From positions 1 through 47,855 of the forward strand of contig JBLRWC010000019.1 in assembly GCA_047921455.1 (NCBI GenBank): a stretch of DNA of 47,855 nucleotides, in the 5' to 3' direction. The notes beneath the pieces were generated by a model. It did no database searches and was not told the DNA's origin. It saw nothing but the letters and a program-made list of their open reading frames with translations. Source of the DNA: XN24 sp047921455. GTDB lineage: Bacteria > Pseudomonadota > Gammaproteobacteria > Steroidobacterales > XN24. Each line of letters begins with the position of its first letter. Position 1 is the stretch's first letter. Both the position numbers and the translations under genes were made by a program. This document shows, piece by piece, positions 35,693-43,906 of the stretch.

Positions 35693-36343
35693 TTACTCTT
35701 TATGGTCCGGGCGTCGTTGGTCGGCTGGCGTCGCGGCCGCCAGCAATTGTTTTTCCAGCGCCGCGCGTTCCCCCGGGTCATTGACGTTGATGAACGTTTG
35801 CCGGCAATCGGAAAAGTCTGCCTTCGCTACCCGGTGCTGCGCGAACCAGCGGTCGATCTTGCGGCCGCCTGCGCCGAGATAATCTTCCAGGCTGCCGAGC
35901 AGGTCTCGCTTCAGGAGCAGAAAGACCGGCTGTAACCACTCGCCGTCGAAGGCCACGGCGATGTCCGCATCGTCGCGCGCCAGTGCCTGCCACAAGCGGT
36001 GCGCGAGGTCGGGCGCGACCAGCGGGGAATCGCAGGGCGCCGTGAGCACCAGGGGCGTGTCGCTGGCGTGCAGGCCGGCCACGATGCCCGCCAGCGGGCC
36101 GAGGAACCCCGTCTCCTCGTCGGGCGCCATCGGCCAGCCGAAGGCAGCGTAGCGTTCCAGGTTGCGGTTGGCATTGATGAGGATCTGTTCGACCTGGGGC
36201 GCCAGCGCCGCCAGCACGTGCGTGATCATGGGTCGCCCGGCCAGTTCGACCAGGCCCTTGTCGATGCCGCCCATGCGGGTGGCGCGGCCGCCGGCGAGGA
36301 CGATCGCGGTAATCGGGGGTCGGGGCGTCGGGGTTGCAGTCAT
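35693..36343 (-). CDS. mobA: Molybdenum cofactor guanylyltransferase MobA
   Basis: This 216-residue enzyme attaches GMP to the metal-molybdopterin to make the bis-MGD cofactor used by formate dehydrogenases. The N-terminal nucleotide-binding loop is LAGGRATRMGGIDKGLVEL, followed by DEETGFLGPLAGIVAGL and TAPCDSPLVAPDL, all typical. The near C-terminal TFINVNDPGE matches family members. The bis-MGD product fits the DMSO-reductase-family FdhA encoded in this window. Confidence 0.94.
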   Translation of the reverse strand: MTATPTPRPPITAIVLAGGRATRMGGIDKGLVELAGRPMITHVLAALAPQVEQILINANRNLERYAAFGWPMAPDEETGFLGPLAGIVAGLHASDTPLVLTAPCDSPLVAPDLAHRLWQALARDDADIAVAFDGEWLQPVFLLLKRDLLGSLEDYLGAGGRKIDRWFAQHRVAKADFSDCRQTFINVNDPGERAALEKQLLAAATPADQRRPDHKE

Positions 36344-36375
36344 GGCCGGTGCATTATGCCATCCGGCGCCATTGT

Positions 36376-37137
36376 TCAGGCGAGCAGGTCGCCGCCGATA
36401 AAGCGCGCCGCGGCCGGGTGGCTGGGGGCGGCAAAAAAACGGGCCGCGGGAGAATGTTCGAGCAAGCGCCCCTGGTGCAGGAACAGCACGTCGTTGGCGA
36501 GGCGGCGGGCCTGGCCGATGTCGTGCGTGGTCATGATGATATGCGTGCCCGCGGCCTCGAAAGAGAGAATCAGGTCTTCGATGGCGCGCGTCGCCTCCGG
36601 GTCGAGATTGGCGGAGGGCTCGTCCAGCAGCAGCACGTCGGGCTTGAGCACCCAGGCGCGCGCCATGGCAAGGCGCTGCTGTTCGCCCCCGGACAGGGTG
36701 CGGGCCGGCTGGCGGGCGATGTTCGCGAGGCCGGCCGCTTGCAACGCTTCGGCGACCAGTGCGGCGCGGCGTGATCGCGCCACGCCGCGTACGCCCAGCG
36801 CATGCAGCAGGTTGCCCGCTACCGAGCGGCGCAGCAAGACGGGTCGCTGCAGCACCATGCCCTGGCGGCGGCGCACCTGGTCGGGCGTGCCGCCGGCCCA
36901 GCGGATTTCGCCGGCTGCGGGACGCAGCAAGCCATGGCAAAGTTTCAGCAACACGCTTTTGCCGGCGCCGTTCGGACCGAGCACGATCGTGCGTGGCGCG
37001 GCGCCGATTTCGAACGACACGTCCCGCAAAATCTGCTTGCCGCCAGCGGCGTAGCAAAGGCCGTTGACGCGCAGCGGCATCAACGGGTTGGCAGACGCCG
37101 ATCCCTTGGAAGGCTGGCGCGTGAGGTTGTCAGGCAT
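36376..37137 (-). CDS. tupC: Tungstate-type ABC transporter ATP-binding protein, TupC-like
   Basis: This 253-residue ATPase couples to the permease encoded just upstream, with an eight-base overlap (ATGCCTGA). It has Walker A GPNGAGKSV, Q-loop MVLQRPVLL, signature LSGGEQQR, Walker B LLLDEPSANLD and switch His TTHDIGQ. The pair with a TupB-type permease and the surrounding cofactor genes support tungstate or molybdate uptake. ATG at 37137 gives MPDNLTRQPS; the frame is open further upstream but inside the permease gene. Confidence 0.85.
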   Translation of the reverse strand: MPDNLTRQPSKGSASANPLMPLRVNGLCYAAGGKQILRDVSFEIGAAPRTIVLGPNGAGKSVLLKLCHGLLRPAAGEIRWAGGTPDQVRRRQGMVLQRPVLLRRSVAGNLLHALGVRGVARSRRAALVAEALQAAGLANIARQPARTLSGGEQQRLAMARAWVLKPDVLLLDEPSANLDPEATRAIEDLILSFEAAGTHIIMTTHDIGQARRLANDVLFLHQGRLLEHSPAARFFAAPSHPAAARFIGGDLLA

Positions 37138-37834
37138 GGCGGCGATGGGCGGATTCTCCCAGCAGGGTCGCGGTGGCATTGACGCCGGCCGCGAGGATAA
37201 TGAGCACCAGGCCGAGCGCAAGCGCCAGGGCGAGATTGCCCTTGCTGGTTTCGAGCGCGATGGTCGTGGTCATCACGCGGGTGTGATGCAGGATATTGCC
37301 GCCGACAATCAGCACGGCGCCCACTTCCGCGATGGCGCGGCCGAAGCCGGCCAGCACGGCGGTCATGAGCCGGAAACGGCCGTCCCAGAGCAACGTGCTG
37401 ATGCTGTCGAGGCGACTGGCGTCGAGCGAGCGCAGGTGTTCGTCGTATTCCTCGTGCAGATCCTCGACGGTCTGGCGGGTCAGCGCGGCCACGATCGGCA
37501 CGACGAGGATGAACTGGGCAATGACCATGGCGGCAGGTGTGAATAACAGGCCGAACTCGCCCAGCGGGCCCGAGCGCGACAGCATCATGTAGACCACCAG
37601 GCCGACCACGACGGGCGGCAGCCCCATCAGGGCGTTCAACAGGATGATGACAGCCCGTCGGCCAGGGAACCGGAACATGCCGACGGTGGCGCCCAGCGGC
37701 AGGGCGACGATTGCGGCGAGCAGCACGGCGGAAATACTGACGTACAGCGACAGCATCACGATCTCGACGAGGTCGGGATCGAATCCGAAGACGAGGCGGG
37801 CCGCCATGGCGAAGGCGTTGGAAAAGTCGTTCAT
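37130..37834 (-). CDS. tupB: Tungstate-type ABC transporter permease, TupB-like
   Basis: This 234-residue inner-membrane protein has five or six TM helices and the BPD-type loop region GFGRAIAEVGAVLIVGGNI followed by RVMTTTIALETSKGNLALALALGLVL, which is characteristic of TupB/WtpB permeases. It should import tungstate, with molybdate as an alternative. The substrate-binding protein (TupA) that such a system needs is not next to it and is not seen in the window. It is the first gene of a minus-strand run reaching 29367 and is preceded by a sigma-54 promoter match. Confidence 0.87.
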   Translation of the reverse strand: MNDFSNAFAMAARLVFGFDPDLVEIVMLSLYVSISAVLLAAIVALPLGATVGMFRFPGRRAVIILLNALMGLPPVVVGLVVYMMLSRSGPLGEFGLLFTPAAMVIAQFILVVPIVAALTRQTVEDLHEEYDEHLRSLDASRLDSISTLLWDGRFRLMTAVLAGFGRAIAEVGAVLIVGGNILHHTRVMTTTIALETSKGNLALALALGLVLIILAAGVNATATLLGESAHRRHA

Positions 37835-37915
37835 CTTGCCGGTAGGTTGTCCTGGTTTGGCGGTACGTGGGACCGGGCGGCGCGCGCCAGGAGCGGCCTG
37901 GCGTGGCCCAAGTCA

Positions 37916-37931
37916 TGCAAATTGGGTGCCA
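37916..37931 (-). promoter_or_regulatory. Sigma-54 (-24/-12) promoter for tupB operon
   Basis: On the minus strand TGGCACCCAATTTGCA matches the consensus TGGCACG-N4-TTGCA at all but one fixed base, with exact GG-N10-GC spacing. The predicted transcript start is near 37905, about 70 bases before the tupB start codon. The sigma-54 activator gene begins on the other strand at 38108. Confidence 0.8.
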
Positions 37932-37996
37932 TTGTCGGCCAAACCCGCCTGCAATGTCATTCCTTGGCCGTTGATTCAGGAGGTACCCCGGAAAAT

Positions 37997-38026
37997 TTGA
38001 CCCAATGAGACATTTTGATGCATTAA
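37997..38026 (+). promoter_or_regulatory. Candidate sigma-70 promoter for the activator gene
   Basis: TTGACC (37997-38002) and CATTAA (38021-38026), with an 18-base spacer, could be -35 and -10 elements. They lie about 80 bases upstream of the activator start. The -10 overlaps the palindrome GCATTAATGC (38020-38029). Confidence 0.3.
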
Positions 38027-38030
38027 TGCG

Positions 38031-38048
38031 AGAATATTGTGTAATTCT
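38031..38048. promoter_or_regulatory. Inverted repeat, candidate activator-binding site
   Basis: AGAAT-N8-ATTCT lies about 130 bases upstream of the predicted tupB transcript start, a usual distance for enhancer sites of sigma-54 activators. ATTCTGACG here resembles ATTCTGTCG (43823-43831, minus strand) upstream of the second sigma-54 promoter. Confidence 0.3.
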
Positions 38049-38107
38049 GACGTGCCGTTTAGCATCTCCGCCGCGGCATCGGCAAGATATTCTGTTGGAG
38101 CGACGCA

Positions 38108-39487
38108 TTGAACGACGATATACAAGCAGCCGACGTCGCACTGAAGGGCGCTTCGGTGCTGATCGTGGGCGGGGATCCTGCTTACCGGAGTCGCTTGCGC
38201 TCCGGCCTCGGCAAGCATTTCGCACTGGTTGACTCGGCGGAAAGCGCGCGCAAGGCCAGCACGTTGTTGCAGCGCTGCAATTTCGGTTTCCTGCTCGTGG
38301 CGGCGAAATTACCGGACGGACCGGCGCTGGACTGGATCGATGACTTGCTGCGCGACGGAACGCCCGCGCGGATCCTGCTGACGGCGAGGGAGCCCGACTC
38401 CGGCTTTGTCATCGACGCGCTGCGCCGAGGGGTTGTCGACGTGCTCGAGCAGCCAGTGGAGCCCGAGGGCGCATTGGCTGCCTTGCGGCGGCACGCCATG
38501 GAACGCGGCCCCGCGCGGTCGCCGGACCGGCTGCCGGAGAGCGACAGCGCCTCCATTCATGAACGTGCGCTGATCGGCGACAGTCCGCAGATGCGCCAGG
38601 TGCGCGACCTGATCCGACGGATCGCGCCGCTGCCGGGCACGGTGCTCGTAGAAGGTGAGACCGGTACCGGCAAGGAGTTGGTGGCGCGCTGGCTGCACGC
38701 GTCGAGTTCCCGCCGCGGCGAGTTCGTGGCGGTGAATTGCGGCGCCATCGCGCCCGACCTGCTGGAAAGTGAGTTATTCGGTCACACCAAGGGTGCATTC
38801 ACCAGCGCCCACCAGGGCCGCGAGGGCCTGTTCGTCGCGGCGCGCGGCGGCACCTTGTATCTCGACGAGGTCAGCGAGATGCCTTTTTCTCTGCAGGTCA
38901 AGCTATTGCGCGTGCTCGAGGAAGGCGCGCTGCGGCCGGTCGGCGCCGACCAGGAAACACCGGTGGACGTGCGCATCGTGGCCTCGACGCAGCACGACCT
39001 GGTGGCGCTGGTGCGCGAGCGGCGCTTTCGCGAGGACCTTTATTTCCGGCTGAACGTGGCCCAGGTCAATCTGCCGCCGCTGCGCGACCGGCGCGACGAT
39101 ATCGCCACGCTGGCACAGCACTTCATGGAACAATTGTCCGTCGAGCTCGGGGTGGAGCCCTTGCTGCTGGATGCCGGCGTGATCAGCCGGTTGCGTGAAC
39201 ATGCCTGGCCCGGAAATGTCCGCGAATTGAAAAACGTCATTGAGCGCAGCCTGATGCTCGGCGAGCTGGTACTCGACACGCTCACTGCCGCGCCGGTGCG
39301 CGACGACCGGCCAGTGGCCGAATATCCACTCGACTGGACGCTCGAGGAAGTCAAGGAACACCACATGGCGCGGGTATTGCGTGCCATGGGCGGCAACAAG
39401 TCAGCCGCGGCACGGCGGCTGGGTGTCTCGAGGAAAACGCTGGAGCGCCGCTTGCAGCTGGGACCGAGTGATGGTGAACTCGCCTGA
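38108..39487 (+). CDS. Sigma-54-dependent activator with degenerate receiver domain
   Basis: This is a 459-residue NtrC-family protein. Receiver-like domain (15-130), AAA+ domain (about 150-390) and Fis-type HTH (about 415-455). The AAA+ part has Walker A GETGTGKE (183-190) and Walker B GGTLYLDEV (247-255). The sigma-54 contact loop reads GAFTSA (229-234) instead of GAFTGA. The receiver lacks key residues: G21/G22 replace the acidic pair, A65 takes the place of the phospho-acceptor Asp and Q115 that of the conserved Lys. It is therefore unlikely to be controlled by phosphorylation. The start is TTG at 38108 with GGAG seven bases upstream. Two sigma-54 promoter matches in the cluster are likely targets. 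Confidence 0.88.
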   Translation: MNDDIQAADVALKGASVLIVGGDPAYRSRLRSGLGKHFALVDSAESARKASTLLQRCNFGFLLVAAKLPDGPALDWIDDLLRDGTPARILLTAREPDSGFVIDALRRGVVDVLEQPVEPEGALAALRRHAMERGPARSPDRLPESDSASIHERALIGDSPQMRQVRDLIRRIAPLPGTVLVEGETGTGKELVARWLHASSSRRGEFVAVNCGAIAPDLLESELFGHTKGAFTSAHQGREGLFVAARGGTLYLDEVSEMPFSLQVKLLRVLEEGALRPVGADQETPVDVRIVASTQHDLVALVRERRFREDLYFRLNVAQVNLPPLRDRRDDIATLAQHFMEQLSVELGVEPLLLDAGVISRLREHAWPGNVRELKNVIERSLMLGELVLDTLTAAPVRDDRPVAEYPLDWTLEEVKEHHMARVLRAMGGNKSAAARRLGVSRKTLERRLQLGPSDGELA

Positions 39488-39531
39488 GAGCCCGTTAGAA
39501 TTCATTACGACGAAACCACGGAGAATAGCCC

Positions 39532-39753
39532 ATGACCACAGCAGCGCTGGACGAAGAAAAATTCAACCTCGAGATTCGCAAGTTTCTCAAGGTCGTCGGG
39601 ATCACCTCCCAGCGGGAGATCGAAAAGGCCGTGCGCGAAGCGGTAGCCTCGGGCAAGCTCAAGCCTGGCAATCCGGTGGCCGCCCGGGTGACCCTCGAAT
39701 TACCGGGTCTCGGCGTGCGGCGGGAGATTTCCGAGCAGCTTGATATCGCCTGA
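39532..39753 (+). CDS. DUF6494 family small protein
   Basis: This 73-residue soluble protein (FNLEIRKFLKVVGITSQREIEKAVREAVASGKLK) matches the DUF6494 family, small proteins often found near formate dehydrogenase genes. The role is unknown. GGAG lies about ten bases before the ATG. It follows the activator gene by 44 bases, probably in one transcript, and is convergent with the HTH-PBP regulator. Confidence 0.78.
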   Translation: MTTAALDEEKFNLEIRKFLKVVGITSQREIEKAVREAVASGKLKPGNPVAARVTLELPGLGVRREISEQLDIA

Positions 39754-39764
39754 GCCGCGAATCG

Positions 39765-40718
39765 TCAGACCGGCCACACCAGGTTGCCGGTCTGGCGGAA
39801 GTCATAGCCGCCGAATTTCTGCGCCAGCCGCTGGCACTCGGTGCTGCGCAGGTAGTCGATCAGTTTCTGGAACAGCGTGCGGAAAAACATTCCGCGGTGC
39901 ATCGCGAAATCGAAGGCTTCCCAGCCGATAGGCATGAAGTCGAGGCCGAATTCCGTCGCCGCGGCGCGAATGCCGATGCCCACGTCGGCATAGCCCATGG
40001 CGATGGAGGACGCGGCGTCGCGCTCCGAATAGGCTCGCATGGAGATCCGGCGAGCGGCGGGGTTGAGGCCATGTCGCGTGATGATTTCCTGCAGGAAGCG
40101 CTGCGATCCCGCGCCTTCCTGGCGCATGACCCAGCGGTTCTCATGCGCGAACAGTAGCTCGGGGTCGCTGCCGGCGAGGCCGGGCGCCACCATGAGCCCT
40201 TGTTCGCGCAGGAAAATCCGCACCAGGATCCAGTCGTTATGCGAGGGGTGCTGCTTCAGCAGCGCGGGGTGTCGCTGCTTGCTTTCCTCGGCGGGTCCCC
40301 AGTGCACGCCACAAATGTCAGCGCGCCGCCGGGCGAGCAGCGACAGGCCGAGCTGGGTTCCGGTGGAGGTATAGCTGATCAGTGCGCGCGCCTGGATCTC
40401 GTTGGCGACATGCATGATGGCGCGATAGATAATCGGGTCATCGCTGCCGGCGATCAGCATCCGGTCCGCGAGCAGCCCGCCATGACTGGATTCCAGCAGC
40501 CACTGGTCGACCAGGTCGCGTGGGAATAACCATTTGCCGGTGACCTTGGTAGCCGGAATCACGCCGTCCGCCACCAGGGAGTAGACTTTTTTCTCGTTGA
40601 CCTGCAGATAGCGTGCGATCTGGCGCACGCTCATGAAGCGGGGCAGGTCGTCCGCGGCGTTGCCGTCTTCCGGTGCCGCGGTCAGGCGGGTTTCATTGCT
40701 GGTGGTCGCTCGCGCCAT
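39765..40718 (-). CDS. HTH regulator with PBP-like ligand-binding domain
   Basis: This is a 317-residue protein. An excisionase/MerR-like HTH (about 28-75: FMSVRQIARYLQVNEKKVYSLVADGVIPATKVTGKWLFPRDLVDQWL) is joined to a periplasmic-binding-protein-like domain (about 85-305: ISYTSTGTQLGLSLLARRRADICGVHW, MAPGLAGSD, RWVMRQEGAGSQRFLQEII, GYADVGIGIRAAA). This PBP_like domain is known in molybdenum-linked regulators and MoeA fusions, so the ligand may be an oxyanion or a cofactor precursor. It probably controls genes of this cluster. ATG at 40718 has GGGGAGAG upstream. Confidence 0.85.
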   Translation of the reverse strand: MARATTSNETRLTAAPEDGNAADDLPRFMSVRQIARYLQVNEKKVYSLVADGVIPATKVTGKWLFPRDLVDQWLLESSHGGLLADRMLIAGSDDPIIYRAIMHVANEIQARALISYTSTGTQLGLSLLARRRADICGVHWGPAEESKQRHPALLKQHPSHNDWILVRIFLREQGLMVAPGLAGSDPELLFAHENRWVMRQEGAGSQRFLQEIITRHGLNPAARRISMRAYSERDAASSIAMGYADVGIGIRAAATEFGLDFMPIGWEAFDFAMHRGMFFRTLFQKLIDYLRSTECQRLAQKFGGYDFRQTGNLVWPV

Positions 40719-40768
40719 GGCGCTCTCCCCGTGGTTGCTGCCCGCAGAGTCCGGGTCCCTGGAACCTG

Positions 40769-40787
40769 GTGTCAACTCTTGTGTCAA
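40769..40787. promoter_or_regulatory. Direct repeat GTGTCAA, candidate operator or -35 elements
   Basis: GTGTCAA occurs at 40769-40775 and 40781-40787, 12 bases apart, in the divergent region between the HTH-PBP regulator and the DUF3305 gene. Read on the minus strand each is TTGACAC, a -35-like hexamer for the regulator. No good -10 is seen. Confidence 0.3.
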
Positions 40788-40921
40788 GCAAGAAGCATTC
40801 CGTATTCTCTGCCGGCCTGAGTCGCCGTCGGTCTCCCGGCAAGCGCAGCAGGTGGCGAACTGGTAGGCTACCCGATTCTGAAAACCCTTGGCATACGCTG
40901 CGGAGCAACAGTTTCCATATC

Positions 40922-41410
40922 ATGCGTCCAATCGTACTTGTAGAGATTCCTGTCGCGGTGGTCCTGGCGCGCAAGGAAATCAGCCGTTCCGGCTGGAGCG
41001 TCGTGAACTGGGAAGGCGTGGCGGTGCTTACCGGCGAGCGGTTCGCGGCCGGCAAGGTGCGGCGCGAGTTGTTGCAGGAAAGCGACGACGGCGCCCGGTA
41101 TCTCTGGGACGGCCTGCGGCTCGAGTTGTACAAGGACGCGGCGGAAACCTACTGGTTCAACCTGACGGGCGCCCAGCCCTCGCTGTTCATCGTCTGCGCG
41201 GAAGAGGGCAAAGAGCTGACGCCGGTTTCGGTCACGGCGGACCACGACGAGTCGGTCAGTGCGTGCGAGGCTGATTACAAGGTCTTTGCCGTGCCGATCC
41301 CCGATACGATCCTGGCGCAGCTCGAGGAATTCGTGATGGCCCACTTCAAGCCCGAGCCGCCGCGCAAGCGCCGCCGCAAGGACTGGCCCGAGAAGGGGCA
41401 GCAGGATTGA
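40922..41410 (+). CDS. DUF3305 domain-containing protein (formate dehydrogenase accessory)
   Basis: This protein of 162 residues matches DUF3305 (IPVAVVLARKEISRSGWSVVNWEGVAVLTG, LRLELYKDAAETYWFNLTGAQPSLFIVC). The C-terminus is basic (EPPRKRRRKDWPE), a common feature of the family. DUF3305 and DUF3306 genes are found together upstream of a ferredoxin and formate dehydrogenase genes, as here. The role is unknown, presumably assembly. The ATG at 40922 is the likely start; the nearest GGAG is about 17 bases away. Confidence 0.85.
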   Translation: MRPIVLVEIPVAVVLARKEISRSGWSVVNWEGVAVLTGERFAAGKVRRELLQESDDGARYLWDGLRLELYKDAAETYWFNLTGAQPSLFIVCAEEGKELTPVSVTADHDESVSACEADYKVFAVPIPDTILAQLEEFVMAHFKPEPPRKRRRKDWPEKGQQD

Positions 41411-41417
41411 TCGGTAT

Positions 41418-42128
41418 ATGAGTGACAGAGAACGACTGAAGTCGTCGCCCGAAGGCGCGAAAGACGAGCGAGACGTCCCTGGCGAGCCATTTCTGCGGCG
41501 CTGGTCGCGGCTCAAGGCCGACAGCACCGTGCGTCCCACCGATGTTGCAGATGCCCCCGTGCCGGCGCCCGCGCCGGTCGACCCCGCGTCGGCGGCGCGT
41601 CATGACGCAGCAGGTGAGAGCGAGGCAGAAACGCTGCCGCCCGGGGACGAGGATATGCCGCCGATCGAGTCGTTGACGGAAGACTCGGATTTCAGCGGGT
41701 TCATGTCGCCGCGCGTCAGCGCCGCCTTGCGCAAGCAGGCGTTGAGGAAGTTGTTTCGCAGCAGCAAGTTCAACGTCATCAGTGAGCTGGATGATTACAC
41801 CGAGGACTTCCGGAACTACCCCGCACTCGGAGACCTCGTGACGGCCGATATGAAACACGCCGCACAACGCTTGCTGGAGAAGCAGTTGCAGGCGGCGCGG
41901 GATGCAGGCGGTGAGGGCGCGGAGGGCGCGGAGGGCGCCGCATCTGCGGACGCTGAATTGGCACAAGGTGGCGAGACGCCGGCTGGCGAGGTCGGCGCGA
42001 TGGCCACGGCGGCGACCGCCGCCACCGCTGGTGACGCCGATAGCACCGACGCGGCCGACGCTGAGCCGCAGGAAAAAGTCGCAGAAAACACCCAGGATGA
42101 CGACGAGGAACCTACCCGAAATGCCTGA
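41418..42128 (+). CDS. DUF3306 domain-containing protein
   Basis: This 236-residue soluble protein has FLRRWSRLKAD near residue 26 and the family core SDFSGFMSPRVSAALRKQALRKLFRSSKFNVISELDDYTEDFRNYPALGDLVTADM. The C-terminal third is low-complexity Ala/Glu/Asp, including a short 9-base repeat (about 41920-41940) giving GAEGAEGA. Its function is unknown; it always sits with DUF3305 in formate dehydrogenase clusters. Its stop overlaps the next gene by eight bases. Confidence 0.83.
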   Translation: MSDRERLKSSPEGAKDERDVPGEPFLRRWSRLKADSTVRPTDVADAPVPAPAPVDPASAARHDAAGESEAETLPPGDEDMPPIESLTEDSDFSGFMSPRVSAALRKQALRKLFRSSKFNVISELDDYTEDFRNYPALGDLVTADMKHAAQRLLEKQLQAARDAGGEGAEGAEGAASADAELAQGGETPAGEVGAMATAATAATAGDADSTDAADAEPQEKVAENTQDDDEEPTRNA

Positions 42129-43788
42129 GCTTCCCGCTAACACGAGTGCTGGCCAGGCGCGGGCCCAAGCGCTGCAGATGCCAATTACTGTCGAAGGTCA
42201 GCCAACCTCGATTGTCACCTACCAGACCGCCGGCCGCTTGGTCATCATCGGCGCGGAAGACGCGGCCCTGTCGGCAGCCCGGCGCCTGGGTGATGACACG
42301 TCGTGCACATTGCTGGTGCCCTCGGCCGAGCGTGCCGAGCCAGGCACGCGCGAGGGCCGGGTGATCGTGCGCGGCGGGCGCCCCGAGGTGCAGGGACGCC
42401 TCGGGCGGTTCAGCGTGAATCTCGATACGCCGGACGGGGTCGTGTCGCTCAGCGAGGCGGCGGGTTCGGCGGGGTCCTTCTTTGACCTGGTGCTGGACCT
42501 GTCCGACCCGCCATTGTTGTCGCACGACATTCCACCGGTCGGCTATTACGCGCCACGCGGCAGCGAAAAATCACTCGAGCGGGCGCTGAACGAAATCCCG
42601 GAAATGCAGGGCGAGTTCGAAAAGCCCAAGTACTTCAATTACAACCCTGACATCTGCGCGCACGGTAGCAGCGGCTTGACGGGCTGCACGCGTTGCATCG
42701 ACGCCTGTCCCACGGTGGCCATTACCTCGATCGGCGACAAGGTCAGCGTGGACCCCTATCTTTGCCAGGGTGCCGGCAGTTGTGTCGCGGCCTGCCCGAG
42801 CGGGGCGATGAGTTACGCCTTTCCCGCGGTCAACGACCTGCTGGCCCACCTGAAGATGCTGCTCGCGGGCTTCCGCGATGCCGGCGGCGAAAACCCCGTG
42901 ATGTTGATCCACGACGCCTGGTCTCGTGCAGCGGTGCTGGACAAGCTGGGTCCGGCGATGCCCGAAAGCGTGTTGCCCTTCGAAGTCGAGGAAATCGGTT
43001 CAGTCGGCCTGGATACCTGGCTTGCGTTGCTGGCTTACGGCGCGCGCTCGGTAGTGATTGTCGTGACCGACAGCGCGCCCCGCCGGATGGTGGCCGAGGT
43101 CGAGGCCCAGGTGAGTTTTGGTCGCGGCATTCTCGAGGGCATGGGATTTGCGCCTGCCAGTCTCATGGTGGTGAACAGCGCGGGCGCGGCGCAGGATCCC
43201 GCCGGCTGGTGGCGTGACTTGCCCGAGCAGACGCTGGTCAAGCCGGCGAAATTTGCGTTGCCGGACGACAAGCGCGCGATCCTGCGGCTGGCCATCGAGC
43301 ACCTTTACCGGCATGCGCCCACGCCGCGCAAGACCGCCGAACTGCCCGCCGGCGCGCCATTTGGCGAGATCAAGGTGGACAAGCATGCCTGCACCTTGTG
43401 CATGGGGTGCGTCAGCGTCTGCCCGGTGGCTGCGCTTGGCGCCGGAGGCGAGTTGCCGCAGCTGAAATTTACCGAGTGGAACTGTGTCCAGTGCGGCATG
43501 TGCGAGACGGCCTGCCCGGAAGACGCCATCCAGCTGCACACGCGTTTTCTCTATGATGCGGAGCTGCGCCAGCAACCAAGAATCCTGCACGAGGAGCCGC
43601 CGTTCTGCTGCGTGGCCTGCGGCAAGCCTTTCGGGACCCGCTCCCTGCTCGAATCGATGATGAGCAAGCTGGAAGGCCACTGGATGTTCCAGGATGAAGA
43701 GTCCCGTCGCCGCTTGCAGATGTGTGAGCACTGCCGCGTCAAGGACATGTTCAAGTCTGGTGGGAAGGGTGCTGGCCCTGTTGCCTGA
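42121..43788 (+). CDS. Multi-cluster 4Fe-4S ferredoxin-type protein of the formate dehydrogenase cluster
   Basis: This is a 555-residue protein. The N-terminal part (about 1-165) is alpha/beta without cysteine motifs. Ferredoxin-type motifs follow: C179-x9-C189-x2-C192-x3-C196; C215-x5-C221-x3-C225; CTLCMGCVSVCP (about 425-436); and CVQCGMCETACP (about 460-471). A last pair, CVACGKPFG and CEHCRVKDM, looks like a separate metal site. Up to four [4Fe-4S] clusters suggest an electron carrier between formate dehydrogenase and a redox partner. A middle domain (about 230-420) has no cluster motif. The start overlaps the DUF3306 stop (ATGCCTGA). Confidence 0.85.
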   Translation: MPELPANTSAGQARAQALQMPITVEGQPTSIVTYQTAGRLVIIGAEDAALSAARRLGDDTSCTLLVPSAERAEPGTREGRVIVRGGRPEVQGRLGRFSVNLDTPDGVVSLSEAAGSAGSFFDLVLDLSDPPLLSHDIPPVGYYAPRGSEKSLERALNEIPEMQGEFEKPKYFNYNPDICAHGSSGLTGCTRCIDACPTVAITSIGDKVSVDPYLCQGAGSCVAACPSGAMSYAFPAVNDLLAHLKMLLAGFRDAGGENPVMLIHDAWSRAAVLDKLGPAMPESVLPFEVEEIGSVGLDTWLALLAYGARSVVIVVTDSAPRRMVAEVEAQVSFGRGILEGMGFAPASLMVVNSAGAAQDPAGWWRDLPEQTLVKPAKFALPDDKRAILRLAIEHLYRHAPTPRKTAELPAGAPFGEIKVDKHACTLCMGCVSVCPVAALGAGGELPQLKFTEWNCVQCGMCETACPEDAIQLHTRFLYDAELRQQPRILHEEPPFCCVACGKPFGTRSLLESMMSKLEGHWMFQDEESRRRLQMCEHCRVKDMFKSGGKGAGPVA

Positions 43789-43906
43789 ACCATGAAATTG
43801 GTGCGTTTTGTACCAGGTGGGGCGACAGAATGTCCCTAATACGCATTTTCCGAGGGTTTAAATTGTTGCAAACGTTCTTTTTTCGTCGTTTTTTTTCATC
43901 TTTTGA

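Noticed and set aside
34444..35784. 446-codon frame antisense to moeA
   Set aside because: moeA has all family motifs; the antisense frame has none.
43851..43870. GAGGGTTTAAATTGTTGCAA as a further sigma-54 promoter
   Set aside because: GG-to-GC spacing is 11 or 12 instead of 10; the match at 43907 is far better.
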